64,000 nucleotides of DNA from Chryseobacterium foetidum (GCF_025457425.1 NZ_JAMXIA010000001.1:3534001-3598000), one strand, 5' to 3'; shown: positions 18,153-27,358, counted from the first letter of the stretch. Notes: a model not told the origin generated them from the sequence alone. A program made the numbers and translations.

Positions 18153-20048
18153 ATGGGAAAAACATTTGTTTATAACACAGGCAATGCAAAATCTTCAATT
18201 GATAATTTACAACTGGAAGTAGGTGTTTTCTTTGATGGTACCTTAAATAACCTTAAAAATACGGAGCTTCGACAAAAGTATAAAGACGGGAAGAATAAAA
18301 TAGAAAGCACAGATTCTGATGAAGAGGTCTTGAGAAAAGAAAAATTATTAAATGAAGCTACACAAAATCAACAAGAAGAATATGAAAACAGAAAAATGAA
18401 GAGGGATGATCCTGAGACTGGGAGCGAGAGAGATCAATATCTTAAAGCAATCTACAGAAGCAAACTGGATAGGCAAGGCGTGGATAATAGTTTTAGCAAT
18501 GATTTCACAAATGTTGCCAGGCTGTATAAATGCTGCGAGCAGGATAAATATGCAATCTACGTTGAAGGAATAGGAACAGTAGATAATCGAAGAGATGTAG
18601 ATGACGGTTTTCAATATGGATCAGGATTTACAGGAGTAAGAGGAAAAGTGAGACTTGGATGTTCAAGATTAGCTGACAGAATAAAAGTATTAATTGATCA
18701 AAAATCAAATGAAAATAAAGACTTAGATATCATCTACATTGACGTTTTCGGATTCAGCAGAGGAGCAGCTGCTGCCAGAAATTTCTCTTACGAAATCAAC
18801 GGAAACAAAAGACCTGAAGACATAGAAATAAAAACTGCCAGAAAATTAGTTGGTTACAGAAATAGCAGATCCTACGGAAACGATGGCGTTATCCCTGAAT
18901 ATGAAACCATTTGGATTGATAAAGATAATACAGAAGTAGATCCGGATTTCCTTGTAGATGGAAGGTTGCCAAAATTTGGTTTTTTAGGATACTATCTGTT
19001 AAGTAAGGATATTTTGACTAAGGAAGAACTCAATAATTTAGATTTACAAGTCCGTTTTATAGGAGTTTACGATACTGTTTCCTCGTATGAGGAATTTGGT
19101 AATATGGGTACAGTAAAAAGAGTAGGTGTAAAAGGAACAGTTCATTCAACAATGGGTTCTGGTCATTATTTCGGAAATGATGTAGAACAGCTACAATTAA
19201 AAAATCCCGGACCTTTTTTGAAAGCTGTACATTTTACGGCAATGAACGAACATCGTGAAAATTTTTCCCTTACCAAATTTCCGGGCAGTCTGGAAAAAGA
19301 ATTCCCGGGTGTACACTGCGATATAGGTGGTGCTTATGAAAGCGGAATGGAAGTAGTAGATGAAATTGAGACTTCCAATCATAAACCTCTGTGGTTTCTT
19401 AATAATAGACGACAGCATTTAATAGATGAACATTGGTTTAAAGACGAACAAATAGAGATCAATAATAAACTTTGGAATGCTCTTACCATGGGTACTGTGT
19501 ATAGCAAAATTACAGGTAAACGTTTTTTGAGAAAAGAATATAGCTACATTCCGCTTCATTTTATGGAAAAGTTGGGTGAAAATTATTATTCACATCAAAT
19601 CATTTTGCCGATAGAAAATACTTTTTCTATTGAAAGTGACCAATATTTACCATCAGCTAAAAATTATTTATACCATTATGTTTTTGAAAACGGAGAGAAA
19701 TGGAATTTTAAAACAGATGAACAAGTAAAGCTTGAAAGAGAATTAAAAGAAACGGAACGTCTAAAAGCAGAAACAACTGCTGCTGCGATTGATAACGTGT
19801 ATGTAAAACCACGATTGGAAGTTCCTATACTACTTCCAGAATCAGAGAAAGAAATCATCAAAAATCAACCAAAATTCGATGAAAACGGAAATGAAATTAA
19901 AACGGTTGAAATAGAAGGTGTTACCGTGACAGGATATTCTAAACAAACTCTATTAAGAATCTTAAGGAATAAATATTTGCATTGGTCGGCAAACAGAGAT
20001 TGGTTGGGGATGGATCCTAACAGTAATTATGAACGACAAATATATTAG
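18153..20048 (+). CDS. DUF2235 (Tle1-like) lipase, probable T6SS effector
   Basis: 631 residues, no signal peptide. The DUF2235 alpha/beta-hydrolase fold is shown by LEVGVFFDGTLNN near residues 21-33 and the nucleophile motif VFGFSRGAAAARNF with Ser202, then FIGVYDTVSSY and FPGVHCDIGGAYESG, which carry the likely Asp and His. Tle1-type members are phospholipases A delivered by T6SS that attack prey membranes. The ~100-residue tail (VEIEGVTVTGYSKQTLLRIL) is lineage specific. It lies in the vgrG cluster, followed after 9 bases by an unknown gene. Other DUF2235 roles are possible, but the context argues for an effector. Confidence 0.88.
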   Translation: MGKTFVYNTGNAKSSIDNLQLEVGVFFDGTLNNLKNTELRQKYKDGKNKIESTDSDEEVLRKEKLLNEATQNQQEEYENRKMKRDDPETGSERDQYLKAIYRSKLDRQGVDNSFSNDFTNVARLYKCCEQDKYAIYVEGIGTVDNRRDVDDGFQYGSGFTGVRGKVRLGCSRLADRIKVLIDQKSNENKDLDIIYIDVFGFSRGAAAARNFSYEINGNKRPEDIEIKTARKLVGYRNSRSYGNDGVIPEYETIWIDKDNTEVDPDFLVDGRLPKFGFLGYYLLSKDILTKEELNNLDLQVRFIGVYDTVSSYEEFGNMGTVKRVGVKGTVHSTMGSGHYFGNDVEQLQLKNPGPFLKAVHFTAMNEHRENFSLTKFPGSLEKEFPGVHCDIGGAYESGMEVVDEIETSNHKPLWFLNNRRQHLIDEHWFKDEQIEINNKLWNALTMGTVYSKITGKRFLRKEYSYIPLHFMEKLGENYYSHQIILPIENTFSIESDQYLPSAKNYLYHYVFENGEKWNFKTDEQVKLERELKETERLKAETTAAAIDNVYVKPRLEVPILLPESEKEIIKNQPKFDENGNEIKTVEIEGVTVTGYSKQTLLRILRNKYLHWSANRDWLGMDPNSNYERQIY

Positions 20049-20057
20049 CAAAAAATA

Positions 20058-20756
20058 ATGGATATTTTGCAGAACTTACATCAAAAAGTATACAGGTTGG
20101 AAACTATTGTTAAAGAGCAGAAAAATATATTTTACCTGATTGAGAAGAAATATGTAAGAAATGTAGAGATTTATTATTTAGGAAATATTGATGAAAGACA
20201 TCATTTTCAAGTTTTGGTTGTTGAATTCGAATTTTCTGAAGAAGATACAGCAAGGACAAGATTACTGAAAAAAGTCAGCTATTTATTTGATGAATTGGAA
20301 TTGACAGTCGACGATTCAGGAAATATTTTAACAGTAGAAAATTTACTGTTTCTACGTTTAAGGTGGGCAAAAATACAGTCGGAATTATTCGAATTTCATA
20401 AAGGAGAACCTATAAATAATTATTTCAATGAATTAAACAGCGTATTGAATAGTGAAGCTAAACTGATCGAGTTTTTGTCGGGTTATAAAATGTTTGGTTT
20501 GCTTTTTAACGGATTGTTGAATTCATTTCAGAATACAAAAAACAGACATTCACCAGAAGGTTTTACAGAAGTTCTATCAATAAATACGGATGAAGAAAAA
20601 AGACGAATTAAAATAACAGCAGAAAATATTCAAAATACAGAAATAAATCAGTTTCAAGGAATATTGAAATACAGAAAGAATATTTACGAAGAAGGTTTTA
20701 TAGAAATTAAAAAACACAATTACCATTTAAAACATTCATTATTATGGATAGGTTAA
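20058..20756 (+). CDS. Unknown cytosolic protein between the two T6SS effectors
   Basis: 232 residues, no signal peptide or membrane segment. A predicted helical start (LQNLHQKVYRLETIVKEQKN) is followed by mixed alpha/beta sequence with several acidic and aromatic residues. I do not recognise it. It begins 9 bases after the lipase gene and its stop overlaps the ATG (20744) of the GH19 effector, so it is translated with both. That place fits an effector adaptor or chaperone that loads cargo on VgrG; this is inferred from position alone. Confidence 0.75.
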   Translation: MDILQNLHQKVYRLETIVKEQKNIFYLIEKKYVRNVEIYYLGNIDERHHFQVLVVEFEFSEEDTARTRLLKKVSYLFDELELTVDDSGNILTVENLLFLRLRWAKIQSELFEFHKGEPINNYFNELNSVLNSEAKLIEFLSGYKMFGLLFNGLLNSFQNTKNRHSPEGFTEVLSINTDEEKRRIKITAENIQNTEINQFQGILKYRKNIYEEGFIEIKKHNYHLKHSLLWIG

Positions 20757-22154
20757 ATAATAACGAATCCGGTTCTTTGGAAAACATCACTGACAATGAA
20801 AATCAAAACCAATTTTCTGATGAATCTACGACATTAAATGATACAGATTTAAAATACGACATTAAATGATACAGATTTAAAATCTGAAAACAGCCGTAAA
20901 ATGGAAGAAAAGCGTGCTGAAAGAGAAGAGGCGGATAAAAAATCAGATGATTTGCTTTTGGCAATAGATGGAGCCAAAATAAAATTCAATGCTCATTTGG
21001 GTAAGTTTAAGGTTTTAAGTGATGTCCCTACAACACAGGGAAAACTTACCGGAACAGTTGTCGAAAAACAGATTCCCAACTTTACGTTTTATGATGGTTT
21101 CAAAATGATTTCCCTTACAGAATGGCAGGATTTTGGAACCGCATTGGTACAGGACAATTACGTGTTGTTAAAGAAATCAAAGCTTCCGGGAATTGGAAAA
21201 ATGCCCGGAAATATTCCACCGGAAACGGGAATGATTGAATTCGTTGATTCTGGACAAATCAATGAGCCGGAAAGCCTTATCGCAGAAGGTGCGCCGATTC
21301 CGGAAAATAATGAAGATAAAAGATGCTATTGTAACAGAGATTTTACGGAAGAAGAAATAAAAAATATTATAGTAGCATTAAGGAAAGGGGAAATAGTAGG
21401 ATATAACTCGAAAAAAGTTAAAAAAATAGTTAATGGAAAGGAGGTAGTAGTTACTGAAAAAATACCAATTACTGTTTATGATTCACCTAAGACCAGAGAT
21501 TCTTTATTTGCCAACCAAAGTGATGTAATTAGATCTGAGCATATTTCAGTTGTCGATTCTTCTTATTCAAAAATTACTCAATCTTTTAATAATATTTTTA
21601 TTAGATATGGCATAAATACATGTATTAGAAAAATACATTTTATAGCCCAAACATATCATGAGTCTCATCGGTTTAGAGCAACTTTTGAAGGTAGGAGTGA
21701 GAGTAACGTACCCAAAAATTATAAAGGTGGTTTTAATTTTCAAGGTAGAGGAATAAAGCAAATAACTCATGACTATAACTATTTAGAATATTACGATTTT
21801 GTAAATGGAACTTCACTATTTAAAGATAAGTATGGCCAACATAAATTAGGAGAAGGTGTTTCTGAGTTTGTATTACGGGTAAAAGATAAAGAACTTAACT
21901 CTGAATTTATTAATAACAAATTAGCACCATTTGCAAAAAAGCTTTCGTCAGAATTATATCATGTTTTTAATTCTGCTGGATGGTTTTGGAGTTCTAGAAA
22001 AATAAATAGTTTAGCAGACACCGACGATGTATTGGGTGTGTCAAGAAAAATTAATGGAGCTTCTGGTGGGATACCCAATGGTATGAAAGAAAGAACAAAT
22101 TATACTAATAATTTAAAGAAGATATTCAATTATGAAAAATGTGTTAATAAGTAG
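20744..22154 (+). pseudogene. PAAR-like (DUF4280)-GH19 muramidase effector, broken by a 28-bp tandem duplication
   Basis: The ATG at 20744 starts MDRLNNNESGSLENI..., which stops at 20867 inside the duplicate. Removing one copy of the 28-bp repeat joins it in frame to the long open frame at 20901-22154. That part has a DUF4280 PAAR-like tip domain (LAIDGAKIKFNAHLGKFKVL to KLPGIGKMPGNIPPETG, residues about 14-115) and a C-terminal GH19-type lysozyme/chitinase domain: AQTYHESHRFRATFEGRS with catalytic Glu254, FQGRGIKQITH, NSAGWFWSS and VSRKINGASGG. The predicted role is cutting prey peptidoglycan after T6SS delivery. Internal initiation at the ATG at 20901 could still give a nearly complete protein, so activity is not excluded. 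Confidence 0.85.
20827..20882 (+). repeat. Exact 28-bp tandem duplication inside the effector gene
   Basis: Two identical units, 20827-20854 and 20855-20882, each beginning TACGACATTAAATGATACAG. Because 28 is not a multiple of three, the second unit shifts the frame and creates an early stop. Confidence 0.95.
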
Positions 22155-22578
22155 CATTTTTATAATTTTTTCTTTTTGTATTGCGCAAAAGGAAAAAATA
22201 CATCACGGTAAATATATTATAACCCTTGAAAATAAAAAATGTTCTGATCAGGTTATTTTAAAGAATAATCTATTCCATAACAAACTTTTATTAATATGGG
22301 ATGGTAAAGACTGTGATAAAACTATCAGGAGTTATATCAAAAATGTTGATTATAGAAATGATACCATTATAGTGAATATTTGGATGGAAAATATCGATGA
22401 ACTAAAGGTGAAAATTGTTGAAAAAAACAGAAAACTTTACATTTCTGAGTTGTCAAATAAAACGCATTATTTTGATGAAGATAAACAATGTAGATACAAT
22501 TTAAATTATTTATTACCAAGAAAAACCAATTTGTCACCCATAATATACCGGTGGTTAAATGAGAATAAATGTAACTGA
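22132..22578 (+). CDS. Candidate periplasmic immunity protein for the GH19 effector
   Basis: 148 residues with a signal peptide (LISSIFIIFSFCIAQKEK), so exported to the periplasm, where a peptidoglycan-cutting effector acts. The mature domain is small with paired Cys (NKKCSDQ, GKDCDK, KQCRYN, ENKCN). No family recognised. Its start overlaps the effector gene by 23 bases, the tight coupling usual for effector-immunity pairs. It is intact although the effector is frameshifted, which fits continued need for protection against sister cells. Function is inferred from context. Confidence 0.75.
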   Translation: MKNVLISSIFIIFSFCIAQKEKIHHGKYIITLENKKCSDQVILKNNLFHNKLLLIWDGKDCDKTIRSYIKNVDYRNDTIIVNIWMENIDELKVKIVEKNRKLYISELSNKTHYFDEDKQCRYNLNYLLPRKTNLSPIIYRWLNENKCN

Positions 22579-22590
22579 TGGAACATAAAT

Positions 22591-22809
22591 TTGAAGACTG
22601 AATTATTTCGCAAAGTTAAAAAACTAAAATATTCAACTTTAACCGATTCACGAAGCAAATATCCTTATGGATTAAAGGAGCGACAAGAATTTACTAAAAA
22701 TCTAAAATTATTATTTAAATATGATTGTAATCTTCCCCAAAAAGCCAATTATGAAAGAGCAAAAATTGCGTTCGGAATTAAAGAGCATTACGAAAATCTA
22801 AAAAAATGA
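22591..22809 (+). pseudogene. Orphan C-terminal tail of a second GH19-type effector
   Basis: 72 codons from TTG. The centre, YPYGLKERQEFTKNLKLLFK, aligns by eye with the end of the GH19 effector (NGMKERTNYTNNLKKIFNYEKC): shared P, G, KER, T, NLK, F, Y and C. No catalytic part is present, so this is a displaced or eroded effector end. Its TGA overlaps the ATG of the following gene as ATGA, repeating the effector-immunity coupling seen just upstream. Confidence 0.65.
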
Positions 22810-23564
22810 GAACTGAAATAAAAAAAACGCAATTCTAATATTAATATTTATAACAATTGTATTGCAGGCTCAAAACGTTTCTGTTCTGAAAGATTCTGTA
22901 TGTATAAATTCAAATGATTGCCTGCAACTTCAGGAATAAAACGTTAGGCTATATAAAGCTGTGCAAAATACGTTTCCGGTTTTAGATGGATTATTATTTG
23001 AAGACCCTGAAAAAAGATTAAATGCAAAAAAGGATACTCTTAGAAAACTGATTGCTAATGAAGCTTTAAAAGAGTCTCAATTTGGTTTTGAAAGGTATAC
23101 CATCATTTGTAGCAAAAACAACTTGACTAATATTTCTATTGGAATTCAATCTTACGGCTCCTCTTGGGAAGACGAAAAGTACTATCTGTTTGATACCGAA
23201 AATTCTGTAAATATTGGTAGTCGATTATTTATCAATTCTAAAAAGCTTTTAAATTTTTGCTACAAAAAATTAAAGGTTCAAGATGATGTGATATGTAGTT
23301 CCACAGACTTATCTCAATATTTTTTTGAAATAGATACAAGTGGAAATGTGTCGGGAATCACATTTGTTTTCAATGTTGATCAAAATTTTTTAGTTCAGGC
23401 AATCGTAAATGTAAAATTTCATTTTCCTGGAAAGAGATTAAAAAGTTTATCGTTCCAAAATATAAAATTAGGTTTGCTCAAAAGTAATTTTCATCGTCAT
23501 CCCTCTTGGTAACACTGATGTAATAAATAAAATTGAAAAAGGCTATGTCGTAATCATCATATAA
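22806..23564 (+). pseudogene. Decayed secreted protein, candidate former immunity gene
   Basis: The ATG at 22806 is followed by a run of A; one additional A gives a signal peptide (KNAILILIFITIVLQAQN). The frame then reads to LQLQE and a TAA at 22937-22939, and continues as a 183-codon open frame (about 22961-23512). Near the end a further shift at about 23490 leads to a better C-terminus (IVIPLGNTDVINKIEKGYVV) with a stop at 23562-23564. So there are three lesions. The encoded protein is exported and of no family I know. Its coupling to the orphan effector tail suggests the immunity gene of a lost effector. Confidence 0.7.
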
Positions 23565-23649
23565 AAATTCGATAACCTGAAAAATCTTTCAACCAGCATT
23601 ATTTATCCTAAAGATTTCAGATTAAATTCGCTTTTTTTCTGAAATAACT

Positions 23650-23657
23650 TATCTTTG
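23650..23657 (+). promoter_or_regulatory. -7 promoter element of the HemJ-like gene (TATCTTTG)
   Basis: Matches TAnnTTTG, 16 bases before the ATG at 23674. Confidence 0.5.
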
Positions 23658-23673
23658 CCCATAAAATTTTAAG

Positions 23674-24225
23674 ATGCTGTACACCATCATCAAAGCGTTG
23701 CATATTATCTTTATGGTCAGTTATTTTGCGGGGATTTTTTACCTCGTGAGAATTTTTGTCTACTATAAAGATACCGATGCGTTTGATGAGCCTAAAAAAA
23801 ATATTCTCAGAGAGCAATATACTTTTATGGCGCGAAGACTCTGGAATATCATCACGGTTCCGGCTGGTGTTATCATGACTGTCTGCGGTTTAGTTATGAT
23901 CTTTTTGAATTTCAACTTGATGAAAACGCCGTGGTTTCATTTGAAATTAACATTCCTTGTCGGATTGGCAGTTTATCATTTCTGGTGCTGGAAAAAAGTT
24001 TTAAAACTGAAAGAACTCAACGGGAATACCCTAGAAACGGCCAATATAAAACTGAGACAGGCCAATGAGATTGCTACTTTTATTCTTTTCTTAGTCGTAT
24101 TTACAGTTATTTTAAAATCGATGGCAATTGAATACTGGTGGCAATTAATCTTCGGATTTTTCGTTCTTGTATTTTTGATTATGATGACGGTGAAGTTGGT
24201 GAATAGAAGTAAAAGAGCCAAGTAA
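23674..24225 (+). CDS. hemJ: HemJ/CopD-like membrane protein (putative protoporphyrinogen oxidase)
   Basis: 183 residues with four to five membrane helices. The N-terminus MLYTIIKALHIIFMVSYFAG carries the conserved His of HemJ (KALHI), followed by FYLVRIFVYYKD and a Lys/Leu-rich loop. HemJ oxidises protoporphyrinogen IX to protoporphyrin IX in heme synthesis and uses bound heme. Length is somewhat above the usual 140-150. A CopD-like protein of other function is the alternative. The last codons (SKRAK, stop) are already part of the GAGCCA repeat that follows. Confidence 0.8.
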   Translation: MLYTIIKALHIIFMVSYFAGIFYLVRIFVYYKDTDAFDEPKKNILREQYTFMARRLWNIITVPAGVIMTVCGLVMIFLNFNLMKTPWFHLKLTFLVGLAVYHFWCWKKVLKLKELNGNTLETANIKLRQANEIATFILFLVVFTVILKSMAIEYWWQLIFGFFVLVFLIMMTVKLVNRSKRAK

Positions 24226-24265
24226 AAAGTAAAAAGAGCCAGGTAACAAGTAAAAAGAGCCAGGG
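24206..24265 (+). repeat. GAGCCAGG short repeats at the 3' end of the HemJ-like gene
   Basis: Three units of the form AAGTAAAAAGAGCCAGG run through the stop codon into the intergenic gap. The same unit occurs behind the genes ending at 34890 and 45154, in the same orientation relative to the upstream gene. Confidence 0.7.
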
Positions 24266-24335
24266 GAATTGCTTTTTTAGATTATTATTTACAATTAGAA
24301 ATGTTTATAATTTTAAATTTAAAAGCATTTTTGGA

Positions 24336-24475
24336 AACCACGAAGTGGTTTAATGTTAGTAGCCGTGGGTGCAAACCCATGGTGCGGTAATCCGAATCGA
24401 ACACAACCATGAAATGGTTGAATTTGAAAAAGGGTGAAACACATGGAAATTGGTAATTTCTATCAAAATAAAAAA
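24336..24475. repeat. Intergenic palindromic repeats between hemJ-like and gldF
   Basis: Three hairpins in a row: AACCA/TGGTT (24336-24350), GTGGGT/ACCCAT (about 24365-24381) and CAACCAT/ATGGTTG (24404-24420). Together with the GAGCCAGG units this accounts for most of the 311-base gap; I see no gene there. Confidence 0.6.
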
Positions 24476-24536
24476 ACTGAATTTGAGCACGAAATTTTAA
24501 ATCTCAAACCTCAAACCTCAAATATCAAATTAATTT

Positions 24537-25265
24537 ATGTTTGCAATTTTAAAAAAAGAACTTTGGAGTTATTTCGGGAACTGGAGCGCGTGGATTATCA
24601 TCGCTGCTTTTAGTCTGATAACGACGCTGTTTCTGTTTTTCTTCGAGAATGATTCCAATATTTTCGACATTGGTTCTGCTTCACTGCAGAGCTATTTCGT
24701 TTTGGTGCCGTGGCTTTTAATGTTTATTATTCCGGCATTGTCGATGAAGACTTTTGCTGAAGAACAACAAACCGGAACATTAAACTGGCTTTTCTCACAA
24801 CCGCTGAAAATATCAGATTTAATTACAGGAAAATTTCTTTCGGTTTGGGTTGTCGGGATTTTATGTTTAATTCCTTCACTCATTTACCTTTATACAGTCT
24901 ATGTTTTAGGCGTGCCTATCGGTAATATCGATATGGGAATGACGATGGGAAGTTATTTGGGTTTAATCATATTGATCGCAGCTTTCGCAGGAGTCGGGAT
25001 TTTGGCCTCATCCATTTCCCAGAACCAGATTATGGCTTATTTACTGGGCGTTTTTATGTCTTTCATTATGTATTTCGGAATCGAACAGTTGGCTAGCTAT
25101 AAACTTTTAGGAGGTGCAGATTTTATCCTTCAGAATGTAGGCTTCTACCAGCACTTTTTAGGATTTACAAGAGGTTTGATCGACTTTAAAGATGTTGCTT
25201 ACTTTATTTTCATTATCGGAATTACGTTGTTTTTGTCTAATTATTTTATCACCAAAAAGAAGTAG
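24537..25265 (+). CDS. gldF: Gliding-motility ABC transporter permease GldF
   Basis: 242 residues with six membrane helices of the ABC-2 type; the start MFAILKKELWSYFGNWSAWI and LPALSMKTFAEEQQTGTLNW loop (LTWLFSQPL region) are typical of GldF. With GldG and the ATPase GldA it forms an ABC transporter tied to gliding in Flavobacterium johnsoniae; many non-gliding relatives keep it. gldG follows after 3 bases. gldA is not in the window. Confidence 0.93.
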   Translation: MFAILKKELWSYFGNWSAWIIIAAFSLITTLFLFFFENDSNIFDIGSASLQSYFVLVPWLLMFIIPALSMKTFAEEQQTGTLNWLFSQPLKISDLITGKFLSVWVVGILCLIPSLIYLYTVYVLGVPIGNIDMGMTMGSYLGLIILIAAFAGVGILASSISQNQIMAYLLGVFMSFIMYFGIEQLASYKLLGGADFILQNVGFYQHFLGFTRGLIDFKDVAYFIFIIGITLFLSNYFITKKK

Positions 25266-25268
25266 AAC

Positions 25269-26936
25269 ATGAAGAAGATAGATTTTAAATCGCCTCTTGG
25301 AATTTTAATTTTTATAATTCTGCCGTTGGTTATCGTACTTGCTTTTTCAGGCATCAGATTAGACCTTACCAAAGAAAAAAGATACACGCTTTCAGACAGC
25401 ACCGTTAAAGTTTTGGAATCCATCAAAAAGCCTGTAATGGTTGAGGTTTACCTTGAAGGAGATTTTCCGGCAAGTTTCAAACAGCTTCAGAATGAAACCA
25501 AATTTATGCTGGAAGAGTTCAGAAAGATCAATTCAAATATAGATTTCAGGTTTACAGATCCGATTAAAAACAGAATTCCTGAAGACACCCTGATGGCGAT
25601 GGGAATGCAAAAATCTATTCTTCCGGACGAAAAAGAAGGGAAGATTACGCAGATTGAAGTGTATCCTTATGCCGTTGTAAAGTATCAGGGAAGAGGAATT
25701 TCAATTCCGTTAATTGTTCAGCAAAACAATATCAATGCGCAGGATCAGCTCAGAAAATCAATTGAAAATCTTGAATATAATCTGGCTTCCAACATCAAAG
25801 CTGTTGCTACGGATGAGAGAAAGAAAATTGGTGTTTTGGTTAATCAGGACGAGCTGAGTCCGTCTGAATTTGAAAGTTTCATGCAGATTGCCAATGAAAA
25901 TTATCAGGCAGGACCGGTGATTCCGAAAAACACAAAAGAACTTTCACTGGAAGATCTGCCGATGCTGAAACAGATGAATGCTTTAGTGATTGCAAAACCA
26001 CGAAAAGCCTTTACCGATGGTGAAAAACTGATCCTCGATCAATACATTATGAACGGCGGAAAAACGTTATGGATGATTGATGCCGTCAATGCGGAAATGG
26101 ATACGCTGACGAGATCTAAAAAACTAATGCCTTTCCCAGTCGATATCAATATGACCGACTTCTTCTTCAATTACGGACTGAGAATCAATCCGGCTTTGGT
26201 AAAGGATGTTAAAAAGTATGCATTGCTGAAAATTGTTACGGGAGAAATTAACGGAAACCCACAGTTCAGCAGTCTTCCGTGGCCTTATTTTCCTTTGGGA
26301 ATTGCAGAAAACAATCATCCGATTACAAAAAATATCAATCCGGTAAAATTTGAATTTCCGACATCGATTGATACTTTGGGTGGAAAAAAGTTTAAAACAA
26401 AGGTTCTATTTGAATCCAGCGAGAGAACTTTACTGAAACAGGTTCCAAACTATGTTGAATTGAAGGAAATCGCGAGTGTCGACAGCCTCGGGCAGATGGA
26501 AAGACCAAGCACACCGAAGATCTTTGCAGTGGCTCTGGAAGGAAAATTCAATTCTGCATACGCTTCAAGAATTGAAAGAAAAGGCTATCCCAACTTTAAA
26601 TCTGAAAGTCCGGAAAACAAGATGATCGTGATTGCAGACGGAGATTTAGCAAGAAACAAAATTGTAAAAGGTCAGCCTTTACCTCTCGGAATTGACAGAT
26701 TAACAGATGAGCAGTTTGGAAACGAGCAGTTCCTGAGAAATGCCCTCGACTATCTTTTAGACGACAGCAATTTAATAGAATTACGAAACCGTAACATCGA
26801 AGAACGCCTTCTCGACAGATACCGAATCACCGAAGAAAAAGCAAAATGGCAGTGGCTGAATTTGCTGCTTCCATTAGCCATCATCGGTCTTTTGGGAGGA
26901 TTATTCTTCTGGCTGAGAAAGAAGAAATTTGGATAA
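25269..26936 (+). CDS. gldG: Gliding-motility ABC transporter substrate-binding protein GldG
   Basis: 555 residues: an N-terminal helix (SPLGILIFIILPLVIVLAFS), a large periplasmic ABC-type uncharacterised domain (DLTKEKRYTLSDSTVKVL, IEVYPYAVVKYQGRGI, FTDGEKLILDQYIMNGGKTL) and a C-terminal helix (WLNLLLPLAIIGLLGGLFFW). The architecture and length are those of GldG, the partner of GldF. Known role: part of the gliding-associated ABC transporter. Co-transcribed with gldF. Confidence 0.94.
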   Translation: MKKIDFKSPLGILIFIILPLVIVLAFSGIRLDLTKEKRYTLSDSTVKVLESIKKPVMVEVYLEGDFPASFKQLQNETKFMLEEFRKINSNIDFRFTDPIKNRIPEDTLMAMGMQKSILPDEKEGKITQIEVYPYAVVKYQGRGISIPLIVQQNNINAQDQLRKSIENLEYNLASNIKAVATDERKKIGVLVNQDELSPSEFESFMQIANENYQAGPVIPKNTKELSLEDLPMLKQMNALVIAKPRKAFTDGEKLILDQYIMNGGKTLWMIDAVNAEMDTLTRSKKLMPFPVDINMTDFFFNYGLRINPALVKDVKKYALLKIVTGEINGNPQFSSLPWPYFPLGIAENNHPITKNINPVKFEFPTSIDTLGGKKFKTKVLFESSERTLLKQVPNYVELKEIASVDSLGQMERPSTPKIFAVALEGKFNSAYASRIERKGYPNFKSESPENKMIVIADGDLARNKIVKGQPLPLGIDRLTDEQFGNEQFLRNALDYLLDDSNLIELRNRNIEERLLDRYRITEEKAKWQWLNLLLPLAIIGLLGGLFFWLRKKKFG

Positions 26937-26978
26937 ATGATATTGAAAAAGAGAAACTTGCGGGTTTCTCTTTTTTGT

Positions 26979-27298
26979 TTAGGATGCTAACATTGAATCT
27001 TCACCAGTCATATTACGCCTCCAAAAATCATTTTTTCGTGCTTTGTAAAATTTATCCTGATTGTAAATTATAAGCTCATTAAGTTGATCTTTGCTAAGGC
27101 TGTTTTGTTGTTCCAAAATCATGTTTTTGGTTTCCAGATAATACTTGTTTTGTAAAAGTTGAATGTTAACATTTTTCACATTCCCTGTTTCAACTCGGTA
27201 GGTTTCTACAAATTCTTTTTGCTCCTTGATTTTCTTTGATTGTGCCGTGGCAAGTCCTATACCAAGGATAGAAAGCAGAACAATCGTGATTTTTTCAT
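26979..27298 (-). pseudogene. Small secreted protein, frameshifted in the signal peptide
   Basis: The open frame 26979-27179 continues upstream without a stop to a signal peptide (TIVLLSILGIGLATAQSKK), but the ATG at 27298 is in another frame: ATG is followed by six A where seven would give MKKITIVLLSILG. So one base is missing at the run 27290-27295 (plus strand). The mature chain of about 85 residues is helical and polar (YLETKNMILEQQNSLSKDQ). No family recognised. Without the signal peptide frame the protein cannot be made or exported properly, unless this is a sequencing error. Confidence 0.65.
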
Positions 27299-27358
27299 TT
27301 CGTATTGATCATTTATCAGATTAAATATAACAATCAAATCTGTTGTGTGTGATTTTTT

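Noticed and set aside
24206..24265. CRISPR-like short repeats
   Set aside because: Units vary in length and sequence, there are no constant-length spacers and no cas genes.
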